Source: Aurantiochytrium sp. KH105
Taxonomy: Eukaryota > Sar > Bigyra > Thraustochytrida > Thraustochytriidae
Assembly (NCBI GenBank): GCA_003116975.1
Contig: BGKB01000016.1
Coordinates: 3,127 to 67,126, forward strand
Length of the DNA stretch: 64,000 nucleotides
Direction of reading: 5' to 3'
Shown here piece by piece: positions 1-8,548 of this stretch. Numbering within the stretch: position 1 is the stretch's first letter; every line of letters begins with the position of its first letter. The position numbers were made by a program, and so were the translations under genes. The notes beneath the pieces were generated by a model. It worked only from the letters and a program-made list of their open reading frames with translations. It was not told the DNA's origin and searched no databases.

Positions 1-270
1 TGGGCGGAGCCATGTTACCGCTCAAAGTCTCAAAGAAACGGGTTTGACTGTGGTATTTACGTGATGATGATGATGGCAGGGCTTGCAGCTGGGCACGGTG
101 AAACTGAGCTTGACATGGCATTGACACCTGAGGCGGGCAGCAGTGCGATCCCGCAGAAGCGTTTAGCTGCCCAGATCGGTCTTGCTGAACTCTTCCTTGA
201 TAACATTTCTTCCAATGTGCTATTTCAAACCCAAATAGACCAATCGCAAAAGCAGATGTCTCATCAATGA
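1..270 (+). CDS. Ulp1/SENP-type C48 cysteine protease, C-terminal fragment
   Basis: The frame is open from base 1 and ends at the stop at 268-270, so only the last 89 residues are present. They include SQRNGFDCGIYVMMM, which matches the catalytic Gln and Cys region of the C48 (Ulp1/SENP) family, where Q-x(n)-N-x-x-D-C-G carries the oxyanion Gln and nucleophilic Cys. Known members remove SUMO or related modifiers from proteins. The catalytic His and Asp would lie upstream, outside the window. C48 domains also occur in some DNA transposons, and the gene-poor flank does not exclude that origin. No ATG start can be assigned. Confidence 0.7.
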   Translation, partial: WAEPCYRSKSQRNGFDCGIYVMMMMAGLAAGHGETELDMALTPEAGSSAIPQKRLAAQIGLAELFLDNISSNVLFQTQIDQSQKQMSHQ

Positions 271-1438
271 CCTTCAATGCTCACACCAAAAAATAAACGG
301 GTCTTCAACGGATAAATTTTCAAAGTTAACTGCACAAAAATTTACCGCAATGTCACGGCCTATCTCTTGCACGTGGCGCTGCGACCGCAATTTGATAGGA
401 AGTTCTAGGCGTTAGATAGACTAAACCCATCAAGTGTCCAAATGAAATGGTCTAAACGAGTGAGACGCCCACCGCCTTTGGCGGGAATATTCTCCTCTGA
501 GCTGGCAGACATCTGTCATGGAATATATGAGCTACAGACTAGACAGAGGTTAACAAGTTGATATGAGTCATTTGTAGTTTGACATTAGAATACGGTGGAG
601 AGGTGAACCCACTTCACTTGTGCAGCGCAGCGCGCAAACATGACGCCCCCCGCCAAAAATTGCACAACTTTGTGGCTATCAGTTCTGGGTTCGTGCGAGA
701 GTGAGCGAGCGAGCGAGCGTGCTCAGTGCCATCTGCGAAGCGAGGATAGCAGCAGGTGGCACACGTGCACGTGACGCGATAAGTAGGTTATTCACTGTCA
801 GTACGTTCCGACCATAATAGGCCTATTTACTTACTGTCACTGTCACTGTCGGAAGTCGGAGGGCGGCAAAAAGGTCTCGTGGCCGAGCGAGGGAAGCGTA
901 GAGTCCTCGAGACGCACGCGCGCAGCGGCCAACCAATTTCCGGCTATCTCGCGGGCCCCACGCGGAAAGCAATGACGCATCGTAAAAAAGAATGTGTATT
1001 AAGCCGTCTTACGAGCTAAAATGGTAGCAATCGCGCGTCCGCGTTGCGCGTGCGTGCACACGCTGGACGCGCAATGCAAGCAAAAGGGTAGCGCTCGCGC
1101 GCGCCGCGGTGCGCGTGCACACGCTGTACACGCTGTGCAAGCAAAAGGGTAGCGCCCGCGTGTCCGTATTGCGCGGGCCGCGGTGTGCACAAACTGCACG
1201 CGCCTGCGCTGTGCAAACAAAAGCGTAGCTCTGTCTGTCATGACTGACTGTGCACACAAACTTGTAAATGTAAAAGTAAAGTTTAACTCCCTTTAGCCGT
1301 AACTTTATCAAAAAAACTAAAACTTTAACAGTATACCTGTGTAGAATCCCCCTTTCAGACCAGCAAGGAGACCCGGGCAAGCAAAACGCTAACTCTCCTC
1401 TGCTGTGTGCACATCAATACCAACGATCGAGCAGCATC
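271..1438. other. Intergenic region without recognisable gene
   Basis: No convincing coding sequence was seen. The stretch holds a short GAGC tetranucleotide run near 702-720 and, from about 1024, a GC-rich imperfect repeat described separately. Reverse-strand open frames in 999-1380 are Arg/Cys-rich products of that repeat. Confidence 0.5.
1024..1240. repeat. Degenerate tandem repeat with a TGCAAGCAAAAGGGTAGCG core
   Basis: The core word starts at 1075 and 1136 and recurs in altered form at 1212 (TGCAAACAAAAGCGTAGC). The spacings are 61 and 76 bases. The DNA between cores is GC-rich and contains CGCGTGCACACGCTG-like words. A weaker echo lies at about 1376-1392. The array sits 200-400 bases upstream of the small predicted gene at 1439. 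Confidence 0.7.
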
Positions 1439-1927
1439 ATGCAGCGTGTACGCTTACAGCTTTTCATCGCCGCCGCCGTCATGGCGAGCGCCTGTGCTTC
1501 GCCTCAAGCATCGTTGAGATCTCTCCAGACATCAACGACGGCCCCGACGCCGGCGCCGACTGAGCTTGAAGTCTTCAGTGAATTCCAAAGTACTTGGGAC
1601 AAAGCCAAGCTGGCCGTGATCATTTGTTCTAGCATCATTGGCGCCTTACTTTTTTGCTGCTGCATTGCTTGCTGCGTCTCGTCAGGGTTCTTGGCCCGGG
1701 GAGCGTCAAAGGGAGAGCTGCCTGGTCAAGACGTTATCGCGGGTACAGCCAATCCAGCTGTTCAACCGACTGCGGTCCAAGAAGGTGCTGTGGAAGGTGC
1801 TACTCCTGTTGCCACTCCAACTGACAATAATAAGTCGTTCATGATGATGCTTTTGGGTGCTCTCGCTCTGAGCAGCACCAGGGCGCCTACTCACCGATAT
1901 CGCCGACCTCTCCGGTTTCGCCACTAA
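1439..1927 (+). CDS. Possible small type I membrane protein, unknown function
   Basis: This predicted 162-residue protein matches no family I recognise. The N-terminus (about residues 1-21, hydrophobic with AAAVMASACA) looks like a signal peptide. A Thr/Pro-rich stretch follows (about 30-45). Residues about 58-80 form a membrane segment running into a Cys cluster (CCCIACC) that could be palmitoylated. The ATG has an A at -3. The last 20 residues, after the Asn-Asn-Lys-Ser segment, are basic and look out of frame: another frame from about 1838 reads through to 1945 with a Ser-Pro-rich tail (YSPISPTSPVSP). An unseen splice or a sequence error may therefore lie near 1835-1860. Confidence 0.4.
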   Translation: MQRVRLQLFIAAAVMASACASPQASLRSLQTSTTAPTPAPTELEVFSEFQSTWDKAKLAVIICSSIIGALLFCCCIACCVSSGFLARGASKGELPGQDVIAGTANPAVQPTAVQEGAVEGATPVATPTDNNKSFMMMLLGALALSSTRAPTHRYRRPLRFRH

Positions 1928-3592
1928 TACATCCAATTCAAACCTAGGCTCCAGATCTTGGGTAACAAATGAAATGAATTGTTCTTTAACTCCGCGAAAA
2001 GAAGTGGCAGGCCGAACTCAGAAATTGAGCGAGACATTCGTCTCGTCTGCAGTGCTTGATTCGTAGCTCGCTTCTTTGCTCACAGACGAAAGAAGAAAGA
2101 CCGCGTATAGAAAGTATAGCTAGCTCGCAATTGTGTGTTAAAATTAATTAAAAAATTAAATGCTAGCTAGTGAAACTGCACGGAGTTCTTGTGACGAAAG
2201 TGGAAAGGAAATATTTGGTACGGACCTTTGAGCCTAAAATGACTGGTTTTACGACGACTCGAAATTTGCTGGCGCGTGAGTGTCTCCTTAAAGCGGAGTC
2301 GCTTTATTGCAGTGTAAATCAGCTTTCCGCAAAGCTCGCAATTGTTTTCTGCTTTGCATCAATATCGAGTGCTCATTGTTCATTCCAGTGCGACGAAAGA
2401 GCCGCAGGCCAAATGAATTTAAAAAAAATTATCTCCTTACTTTATTCCTTCTTCGTGTGGACGGGGCAGTCTGCAAGACTCATGGTTCACACGAAAGAAC
2501 CAGTGGGAAGAAGATGTATCAGCGAGCAAGAACTAGAATGTCCATGGCACTCGTTCGATCGAATGCTCTGGCGTCGACGCACAAGCTTCCTTCCCCTCGA
2601 TTTTTACTTGTTTCTCTACACCGCCTTCGTACTTTACTTTGCTCAGTACTCATTCTTTTTATTCCACTGAAGCAAAGCTTGCAGGCGACAGGAAACCATT
2701 TCCTGCTGGTATACTCGTATTGGTCGAGTCCAGTTTCGTTGCTCTTCTTCCATCTCAATCCCAGTCCTTCCGCAGAACGAGATACTTACATCGAGATGGC
2801 TGTCTATACCAATAATTCACGCCCTTTCTCAGGTCCTCATTATCAGGCAAGCGCTTGACTCCCCTCCAGCTGCCTCTCCCTCCCATCGACGCCCTAGCGA
2901 GCTCCTGCCAAATCCGCATCGTGGATCGATCTCCACGTCCTACATTCCGAAAATCGACGTTGAGCCGAGCTGCTGCTGCTGCGCCTATGTCCAAGATGAT
3001 CGATCGTCCATTTTTTTTCCCTCGAGGGGGCGTCTCGGTCACCGTCACGTTCTACCCGCCCGGCAAACTGATTTTCCATCTGCCTTCGCGCAGCGCGCGC
3101 GCCACAGACCTCGCGGCGGGCCGTCTCCTCCTCGCGAGCAGCGCGGGCCCGGCGAACGCGGAGGAGGCCGCGCCCGAGCTCGGAGACGCTGCGGCCGCAG
3201 AGCCTGTTTGTGCTGCGAGGCGAGGCGCGGCGAGGCGAGGCGAGGCGAGGCGAGGCGAACGAGCAGACCCCGACGCGCGCTGCGACCGCGGCGGCCTGGA
3301 CGACGACGACCTGCCCGCGCGCCGCGCTGCGCTCTCCCGCTCCCCCCGCTCGCGCGTCTGCGCCCCCCGCACGCACGGTCGCGGTCGGTCCCGCGCGGAC
3401 GGGCGCGGAGAACGACGGACGCGAGCCGCGGCATCGGCAGCATCGGCGACCTGCGAACACAAGCGAGCAAAGCGCGCGAGGCGAGCGAGCCCAAGGCCGT
3501 TCGAGCATTCACTCTCTCGCGCTCACTCTCCCCTGCCCCGCGTGGTTCTCCGAGTCCTTTCTCGCGGGCAGCGTTCACGCCGTTGGGTAAAG
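1928..3592. other. Long intergenic / 5' untranslated region
   Basis: No gene is supported. Overlapping open frames at 2170-2858 have atypical composition and no domain. From about 3040 the DNA becomes very GC-rich and low in complexity, and open frames exist on both strands only because stops are rare there. It probably carries the promoter and 5' leader of the gene at 3593. Confidence 0.5.
3215..3258. repeat. GGCGA pentanucleotide tandem repeat
   Basis: An almost perfect run of GGCGA units, with one GGCGC variant, lies about 335 bases upstream of the ATG at 3593. It belongs to the set of start-proximal short repeats described in the findings. Confidence 0.9.
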
Positions 3593-4873
3593 ATGGCCTC
3601 GGTCGAGTCCAAGGACGAGGCCCCGCTCCAGGTGGGCGACCTCGTCGATGTTGCGGCCCGTACGTTTCCGGGAATGAACAAACACGGCGGCGTGGGCCGC
3701 GTCACGCGCATCTGTGGCGATACCGACGCGGTGGACGTAAAGTACGTTCTTGGTGGCAAAGAGTCCAATATCGAGCTCAAGTGGGTACGCCGCCATCACG
3801 ACGGCACCAACGAGGCGCTGCAAGAGCGCAGATCAAGAAGACGTGCGTCCGCGCCGCCCGCTGTCATGGCTCAAATGCGCCAAGACATTGATCGCATGGA
3901 CGAAGATGAGGACATCCTCGTCTCGTCATTTAACAGAAATATCAGACTTGCCGGCCCGTCTGCTCAGCCCATGGACCACGACAAAGACGAGCACACGAGC
4001 TCAAGAAAAACGCGCGATGACTCCATGGTTGACGACGAAAACGATCAAGAGCAAGACCATGATGATGACGACGCCATGGAACAAGAGTCAAAGGCACAGT
4101 CACTGTCTTCGAGGCCACCAAATCGGATGCGCAAGTCCGAACAGGCCCCAGGCGCTGCAACCGCCGAACCGGCGCGAATCACTACCCGAGACAACCTCAA
4201 CAGCGCGCATTCCCTCCAGATCAACGACATTGTCTCGATTGCGCCGCGAACAGGACCCGGCGAGAACAAGCCTGGAGGAACCGCGCGCATCCTGCGCCTC
4301 GACTACGCAACCGCAACCGCCGACGTAAAGTACATTCTTGGCGGCAGCGATCGCGCCGTCCCATTTAGTATCATCAGTCGCCAAGCCAGTCAGCTTCAGG
4401 GTCTCCGTCCGCACCACACGGACCCGCTGCCCGCGAGGACACAGCAACAACACAGCAAGCGAAGGCCCCGTGACACAACCAATGTTCCGAGCGCCGCTGT
4501 TTCGCGCAAACCCAAGCGTGCCAAGCTCCCTGCGCACGCAGATGCCGCACAAGCCGCCGTCAATGACGCTCCACGCCCAAGTGCGCCCGCCAAAAACGCT
4601 GCTGCCCCACCGAGCCTTCCGCAGGTGCTTTGCAAGTCACCCGCAGAACGCGCGCGACAACAAACCTTTCGCCAACTCGTTGCCAAAATCTTTCGCATGC
4701 GCCAAGCAGAAATGTTGGAGGATTGTGATCTCCTTCGGCTCGTCAATGAGAGCAACTGCGAAAACGCCAGCTTTTCACCGGCAGAGTTTCATACTCGCCT
4801 TGTCGCACTCGACGAGGAAAACCGGGTTATGTTGCGCTGCGATAATGGGAAAACCTCCGTGTGGCTCGTGTAA
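3593..4873 (+). CDS. Protein with two Tudor/Agenet-like repeats and a possible C-terminal winged helix
   Basis: The predicted protein has 426 residues. Two related modules of about 55 residues lie at about 13-70 and 204-262. Each begins with L-Q-hydrophobic-x-D-hydrophobic-V, has a P-G-x-N-K-x-G-G motif, and ends in VKYxLGG. The size and the beta-rich V-D-V-K-Y pattern suggest small Tudor/Agenet/PWWP-like barrels of the type that read modified chromatin. This is a structural guess, not a firm family match. The segment between them is acidic (runs of Asp and Glu) and Ser-rich. Residues about 354-426 are compact and end in SVWLV, which could be a winged helix. The start was chosen at ATGG after AAAG. 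The frame stays open for 246 codons upstream, but that sequence is GC-rich low complexity. A nuclear chromatin role is inferred. Confidence 0.7.
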   Translation: MASVESKDEAPLQVGDLVDVAARTFPGMNKHGGVGRVTRICGDTDAVDVKYVLGGKESNIELKWVRRHHDGTNEALQERRSRRRASAPPAVMAQMRQDIDRMDEDEDILVSSFNRNIRLAGPSAQPMDHDKDEHTSSRKTRDDSMVDDENDQEQDHDDDDAMEQESKAQSLSSRPPNRMRKSEQAPGAATAEPARITTRDNLNSAHSLQINDIVSIAPRTGPGENKPGGTARILRLDYATATADVKYILGGSDRAVPFSIISRQASQLQGLRPHHTDPLPARTQQQHSKRRPRDTTNVPSAAVSRKPKRAKLPAHADAAQAAVNDAPRPSAPAKNAAAPPSLPQVLCKSPAERARQQTFRQLVAKIFRMRQAEMLEDCDLLRLVNESNCENASFSPAEFHTRLVALDEENRVMLRCDNGKTSVWLV

Positions 4874-5483
4874 TGCCAGTGCCCCCTGTCTGCTTGCTTC
4901 CCATACGAGCGAGCTCTCCAGGCGCTGTTTGTAGCAGATGTCATGTCTCCATAGCCCCTTTTGCACCTGTAGCTGCGGTCCATGAAGAAATAGTTCGATT
5001 GCTTTTCAAACGACTTCTGAGTTGTCGACGGCACAGAAAATGTATGGGCGCGTCGCCGTTCCTTTACAGTTGAATACTTACAGCACACCAATGTCATTGC
5101 AGAGCTTGCCTGCGATCGAACGCACAGCTCGAGAGCGGCAAAGAAGATAATCATAAATATAACAACACAAACAAAATTCAATATCAATCTTGCAACTCAA
5201 AAGACTCATTTCGGGAATAGCTTAGATCGCACCACCTCGCGACCCCACCTCTTTCGAAAAAAAAAAAAAGGTATCAAATGGGCAGGTAATCTTTGTCCTT
5301 GAGGGTCGAGAACAGTAAAATCGTGAACAGGCAAGCACATGCAGTCTTTGGCTTGATTGGCCTGTCGTATCGTGCACGGGTCTTCACATAAACATATGAA
5401 AGACACCATCCCCACGTCCTCTTGCGCCCAATTCTTTGTTGACGTTCTGTTTCCGCGTCTCTTCTTGCAATTGTGGACAAAAA
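4874..5483. other. Convergent intergenic region
   Basis: The 3' flanks of the Tudor-like gene (+) and the MIT-like gene (-) meet here. There is an A-rich run at 5258-5270. No gene or RNA was recognised. Confidence 0.5.
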
Positions 5484-6482
5484 CTAAAAGAGACCCCAAC
5501 GACTCCCTCTTTTCTTCTTTTCCTTCTTCTTCGCTCCCTTTCTGGCCTTGGACGCCTTCACCCTTCGTCCCGTCACATCATACGAAGCATCACTGTCGTC
5601 GCTACTACTGTCATCATCGTCTGAAGAGTCGGAAACGTCGCTGGACTCATCATCCTCGTCGCTGTCCGCGCCTTTCCGTGCCTTCGTCTTCTTCTTGCCC
5701 TTCTTCGCGACGACTGCAGAGTCTTTGGGCCCTTCGCCATCGTCATCGTTTAGTGACACGCCCCCGACACGCGCAAAGTCGCGAGCCTGCCGCATAAGGA
5801 GCGCGACCTCGTCATCGTCGGCCGCCGAGACCTCGGTCCCGTGACCGACCCCGCTGTGATCGACACCCGCAAGAAGTGCCTGCAGCGCTTCATCCGTGAC
5901 GTTCTCGTCGCTGTCCAGCTTGCGGAGCAGCATCTCCAGGTCGGGGTCGTCTGCAGCAATGTCGATGGCGCCGCGTGCTTCAGCGTCTTCGAGCGCCTTC
6001 TTCACGCGGGGATCCTGGTCCTCTTGCTCTGCGGCAGCAGCAGCAGCATGTTCCTGCGCAAACTGCGAGGGCCCGAGCTTGGCCAGGCGGGCCTCCAGGT
6101 CCCCGAGTGAGGCCGTGGGCGCGCTCGGGGCCTGGAGCTTGGCGAGCCTCGCGCGGAGGTCGTCCTCTGCGCGCGAGACCTCGGCCTCGGACTTGGGCTT
6201 GGCGTCCAGGCCGCGCAGCTGCCTCGCGCGCGCGACGAGGTCCTTCTCGCGGCGCGCCTGCGCCTTGCGCGCCGTGAGGTCGGCCTGCCGCTGGAAGTCG
6301 TCGCACTGCTCGCCCAGAAACGCGCGGCTGCGCTCGTCCTTGACGCGCCCCGAGCGCAGCAGCCCGCGCAGGTCCTGCGCCGCGCGCGCGTACAGCCGCG
6401 ACGCCTCCGCCCACGCCGCCCCGTCCGCGAGCTCCTGCGCGCGCGCCGCGCGCTCGATCGCCGCGTCCACGGCGGAGCTCAT
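5484..6482 (-). CDS. MIT-like N-terminal domain protein with acidic/basic tail
   Basis: The predicted protein has 332 residues. Residues 1-75 are helical and Ala-rich (AIERAARAQELADGAAWAEA), with the spacing of an MIT-type three-helix bundle (AxxLYxxAxxDL). MIT domains in other proteins bind ESCRT-III tails on membranes, so a trafficking role is possible but unproven. Charged helical segments follow to about 200. Residues about 205-235 hold DPDLEMLLRKLDSDENV. The tail from about 270 is a Ser/Asp run followed by Lys-rich clusters and ends in RGSRWGLF. The ATG at 6482 was chosen because the open frame upstream is GC-rich filler without domain character. The gene is divergent from the J-protein gene. 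Confidence 0.6.
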   Translation of the reverse strand: MSSAVDAAIERAARAQELADGAAWAEASRLYARAAQDLRGLLRSGRVKDERSRAFLGEQCDDFQRQADLTARKAQARREKDLVARARQLRGLDAKPKSEAEVSRAEDDLRARLAKLQAPSAPTASLGDLEARLAKLGPSQFAQEHAAAAAAEQEDQDPRVKKALEDAEARGAIDIAADDPDLEMLLRKLDSDENVTDEALQALLAGVDHSGVGHGTEVSAADDDEVALLMRQARDFARVGGVSLNDDDGEGPKDSAVVAKKGKKKTKARKGADSDEDDESSDVSDSSDDDDSSSDDSDASYDVTGRRVKASKARKGAKKKEKKKRGSRWGLF

Positions 6483-7231
6483 GCCCGCCGCGCCGCTCCC
6501 CCGCCTCCCGCCCGCGCCCCAGCCGCGCAGCGTGCCGCGGAAGCGCTCCTGCCGCCGCCCGCGCCGCGCCGCGACGCAGGAAATTGTAGACGAGGTCTGC
6601 TCGCGAGGTCTGCGCGCAAGAAAGATAGCGACGCTAGCTGGAAAGGAGAAGAGCACGGGGAAGCCTCCGCCCCGCTCTGGCGGCCCGGCGCCGCTGCGCG
6701 CGAGCACGAGCGCGCGCTGCCTGCGCCCGCATGGCGCGCGCGCGAACGTCGACCCCCGCGTCCCAGAACTGCCGGAGAAGAGGGTTTGGGCGCGGCAGCA
6801 GCGGGCTGGCTTGAGGCGGAGTAAATCGTAGCTACGGGTAGGAGTGCCTAGCGCACGCTCGTTTTCGTGCTCTTCTCTTCTCTTCAAGTTCCTTTGGGTG
6901 AAAGACGCTGAGAGCGCTACTACAGAGAATCGGTTTCATGCCCCAGCGCGCGGCGAGCGTGCTCGGCGCAGCAGCGAGACTGCTCGCCTGCGCCCGCCTG
7001 CGCGCACTCGCTGGGGGTGGCCGCCTGCCGCGCCCCTCGGGCAGTGCGCAGACGCGCAGCCTGAGCGGCCTGACGAGAGGGACCTTTCGGCAGACGCGAA
7101 GAGCGCGACGAGAACGAGCCCCGGGACGGCGACAGTGAGCGCTCCGTGCACGTACGCACGCACGCACGCACGCACGAGAGAGGGCAGGAGGAGGGAGAGC
7201 AAGGGAGCGGAGAAGACAGGAGACCGACACA
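6483..7231. other. Divergent promoter region
   Basis: This lies between the start codons of the MIT-like gene (-) and the J-protein gene (+). It is GC-rich, with several overlapping low-complexity frames that I reject as genes. It contains the ACGC repeat at 7151-7177. Confidence 0.5.
7151..7177. repeat. ACGC tetranucleotide repeat
   Basis: About six ACGC units lie 55-80 bases upstream of the ATG at 7232, probably in the promoter or 5' leader. Confidence 0.9.
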
Positions 7232-8474
7232 ATGGCGCCCTGCCTTTACGGCGTGCTGGGCGTCGAGGTCGCGGCCTCGAGTGCAGATATCAGAAAGGCG
7301 TACCGAACGCTCGCACGCAGGTATCACCCAGACAAGAATGTCGTCGCAAGCAATCCGCAAGGAGAAGACTTTCAGGACATGTTCTCCCTGGTCGCCCGTG
7401 CCTATGAGGTTCTCATCGATCCCACGCAGCGCGCAGCATATGATATGCTCAATGGGCATGTTGATGCTCAGGACGTACGTTATTTTGGCTGCTATTTCTG
7501 TCGACGAACTTGGCTAGCTCTTAATTTCATGTTTAGAACTGGCTGCGCCAGCACAAACGCACAACTATTAATATCGCACTCGGATTTACTAATGTACTTT
7601 TCGCAATTCTGATGGAAAAACCAGGCGCAATATGCCGAACTAGGAGAAATGAAAAAGAAAGATGCAGAGCAAGCAGTTGAGCTCATGCGGGTACGTGATT
7701 TACACGATTTCTTCTTCTTCTTCTTTTTTTCTTTGATGAAGAAGTATCCTTGCTGCATGGACCTTCTCAAGACTAACGGGCGTCACACAGCTTACCTTTG
7801 ACATCAAGCGCCGTACCGAACTGAGCCGTGGCGGACTCGTCATCGACGACGCCGTCTACGGGGCGCGCGACATCATCGAGACGAACCGACTTGAAGACCT
7901 CGCCACCTGCAAGTGGGTGCAGAACGTCACTCGTCAACTGCAGTGCGCCGTCGAAAAATCAAAACTGGTCATTCCCGGGAATGAGCCAAAGCATTATCTC
8001 ATCTCTGGTCTCTACGATGCCGCCCCAGGCGAAGAGAAGCTGCTCTGGGTTCGCTACTTTTTCAGAGGAAAAATTCACCAAGTCATCGTCCAAGACGAAC
8101 AGCGTCTTCTCATGCCCCTTAAATCACATTGCATTCAAAAGCTCGCCACCAAACAATCCAAGCTGAAAAAATTACTACAAGAACAGCAGCAGCAACAAAA
8201 GCAACAACGTCTTACAGGTTCCGCCTTGCGTCCCGGATCTGCAGCCTTTGCATGGGCTGCTCTCACATTGGCAACACTCGCCGGCGGTATCGTCATCGTC
8301 GTTGCAAAACCATCGGGACTCTCTTCATTCCTGTCTGAAGCACGCGCATCAGTAGCTAACGTAGGCCAACCTATCGACCTGCCTTCATATGTCGCACGCG
8401 TTTTTAGTGCAGACTCTGCACGCTCGCTCGTCGACTCTTTAACACGACGATCTATCCCCAAAACAGATCCATAA
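7232..8474 (+). CDS. DNAJC11: DNAJC11-type J-protein, three exons, lacking the central region
   Basis: Exons are 7232-7474, 7625-7690 and 7791-8474. Joined, they encode 330 residues. The J domain is residues 1-75, with the Hsp70-activating His-Pro-Asp at 32-34 (YHPDKN). Exon 3 begins with a segment (SRGGLVIDDAVYGA, PGEEKLLWVRYFFRG) typical of the DUF3395 domain of DNAJC11, including the SRGGLVI entry and the LPLKSH-like end. Animal DNAJC11 is a mitochondrial outer-membrane partner of MICOS. In this protein the long middle part of the family is absent: a 22-residue exon joins the J domain almost directly to DUF3395. A hydrophobic segment at about residues 254-276 (WAALTLATLAGGIVIVV) is likely a C-terminal membrane anchor. 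Both introns are phase 0 with GTACGT donors. This is the only gene here whose introns I can define. Confidence 0.85.
7475..7624 (+). other. Intron 1 of the J-protein gene
   Basis: The donor is GTACGT at 7475 and the acceptor CCAG ends at 7624. The length is 150 bases, phase 0. Reading through it gives a premature stop at 7612, while removing it restores the alignment to the DNAJC11 family. Confidence 0.8.
7691..7790 (+). other. Intron 2 of the J-protein gene
   Basis: The donor is GTACGT at 7691 and the acceptor CACAG ends at 7790. The length is 100 bases, phase 0. A TTC-rich pyrimidine tract lies inside, around 7711-7735. Confidence 0.85.
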
Positions 8475-8548
8475 ACCATACAACTCCTTCATTTACCTTA
8501 CGCGTTGACAGACCAACTATATTTTGCTGCTGACGACACGGCAAGCGC

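Noticed and set aside
2170-2858. Two overlapping open frames of 166 and 183 codons
   Set aside because: Composition is rich in Phe, Cys and Leu with no domain; the two overlap out of phase and neither has supporting context.
2855-3592. N-terminal extension of 246 codons in frame with the Tudor-like gene
   Set aside because: It is GC-rich, contains the GGCGA repeat and equally open frames on the other strand, and has no protein-like pattern. The ATG at 3593 has a good start context.
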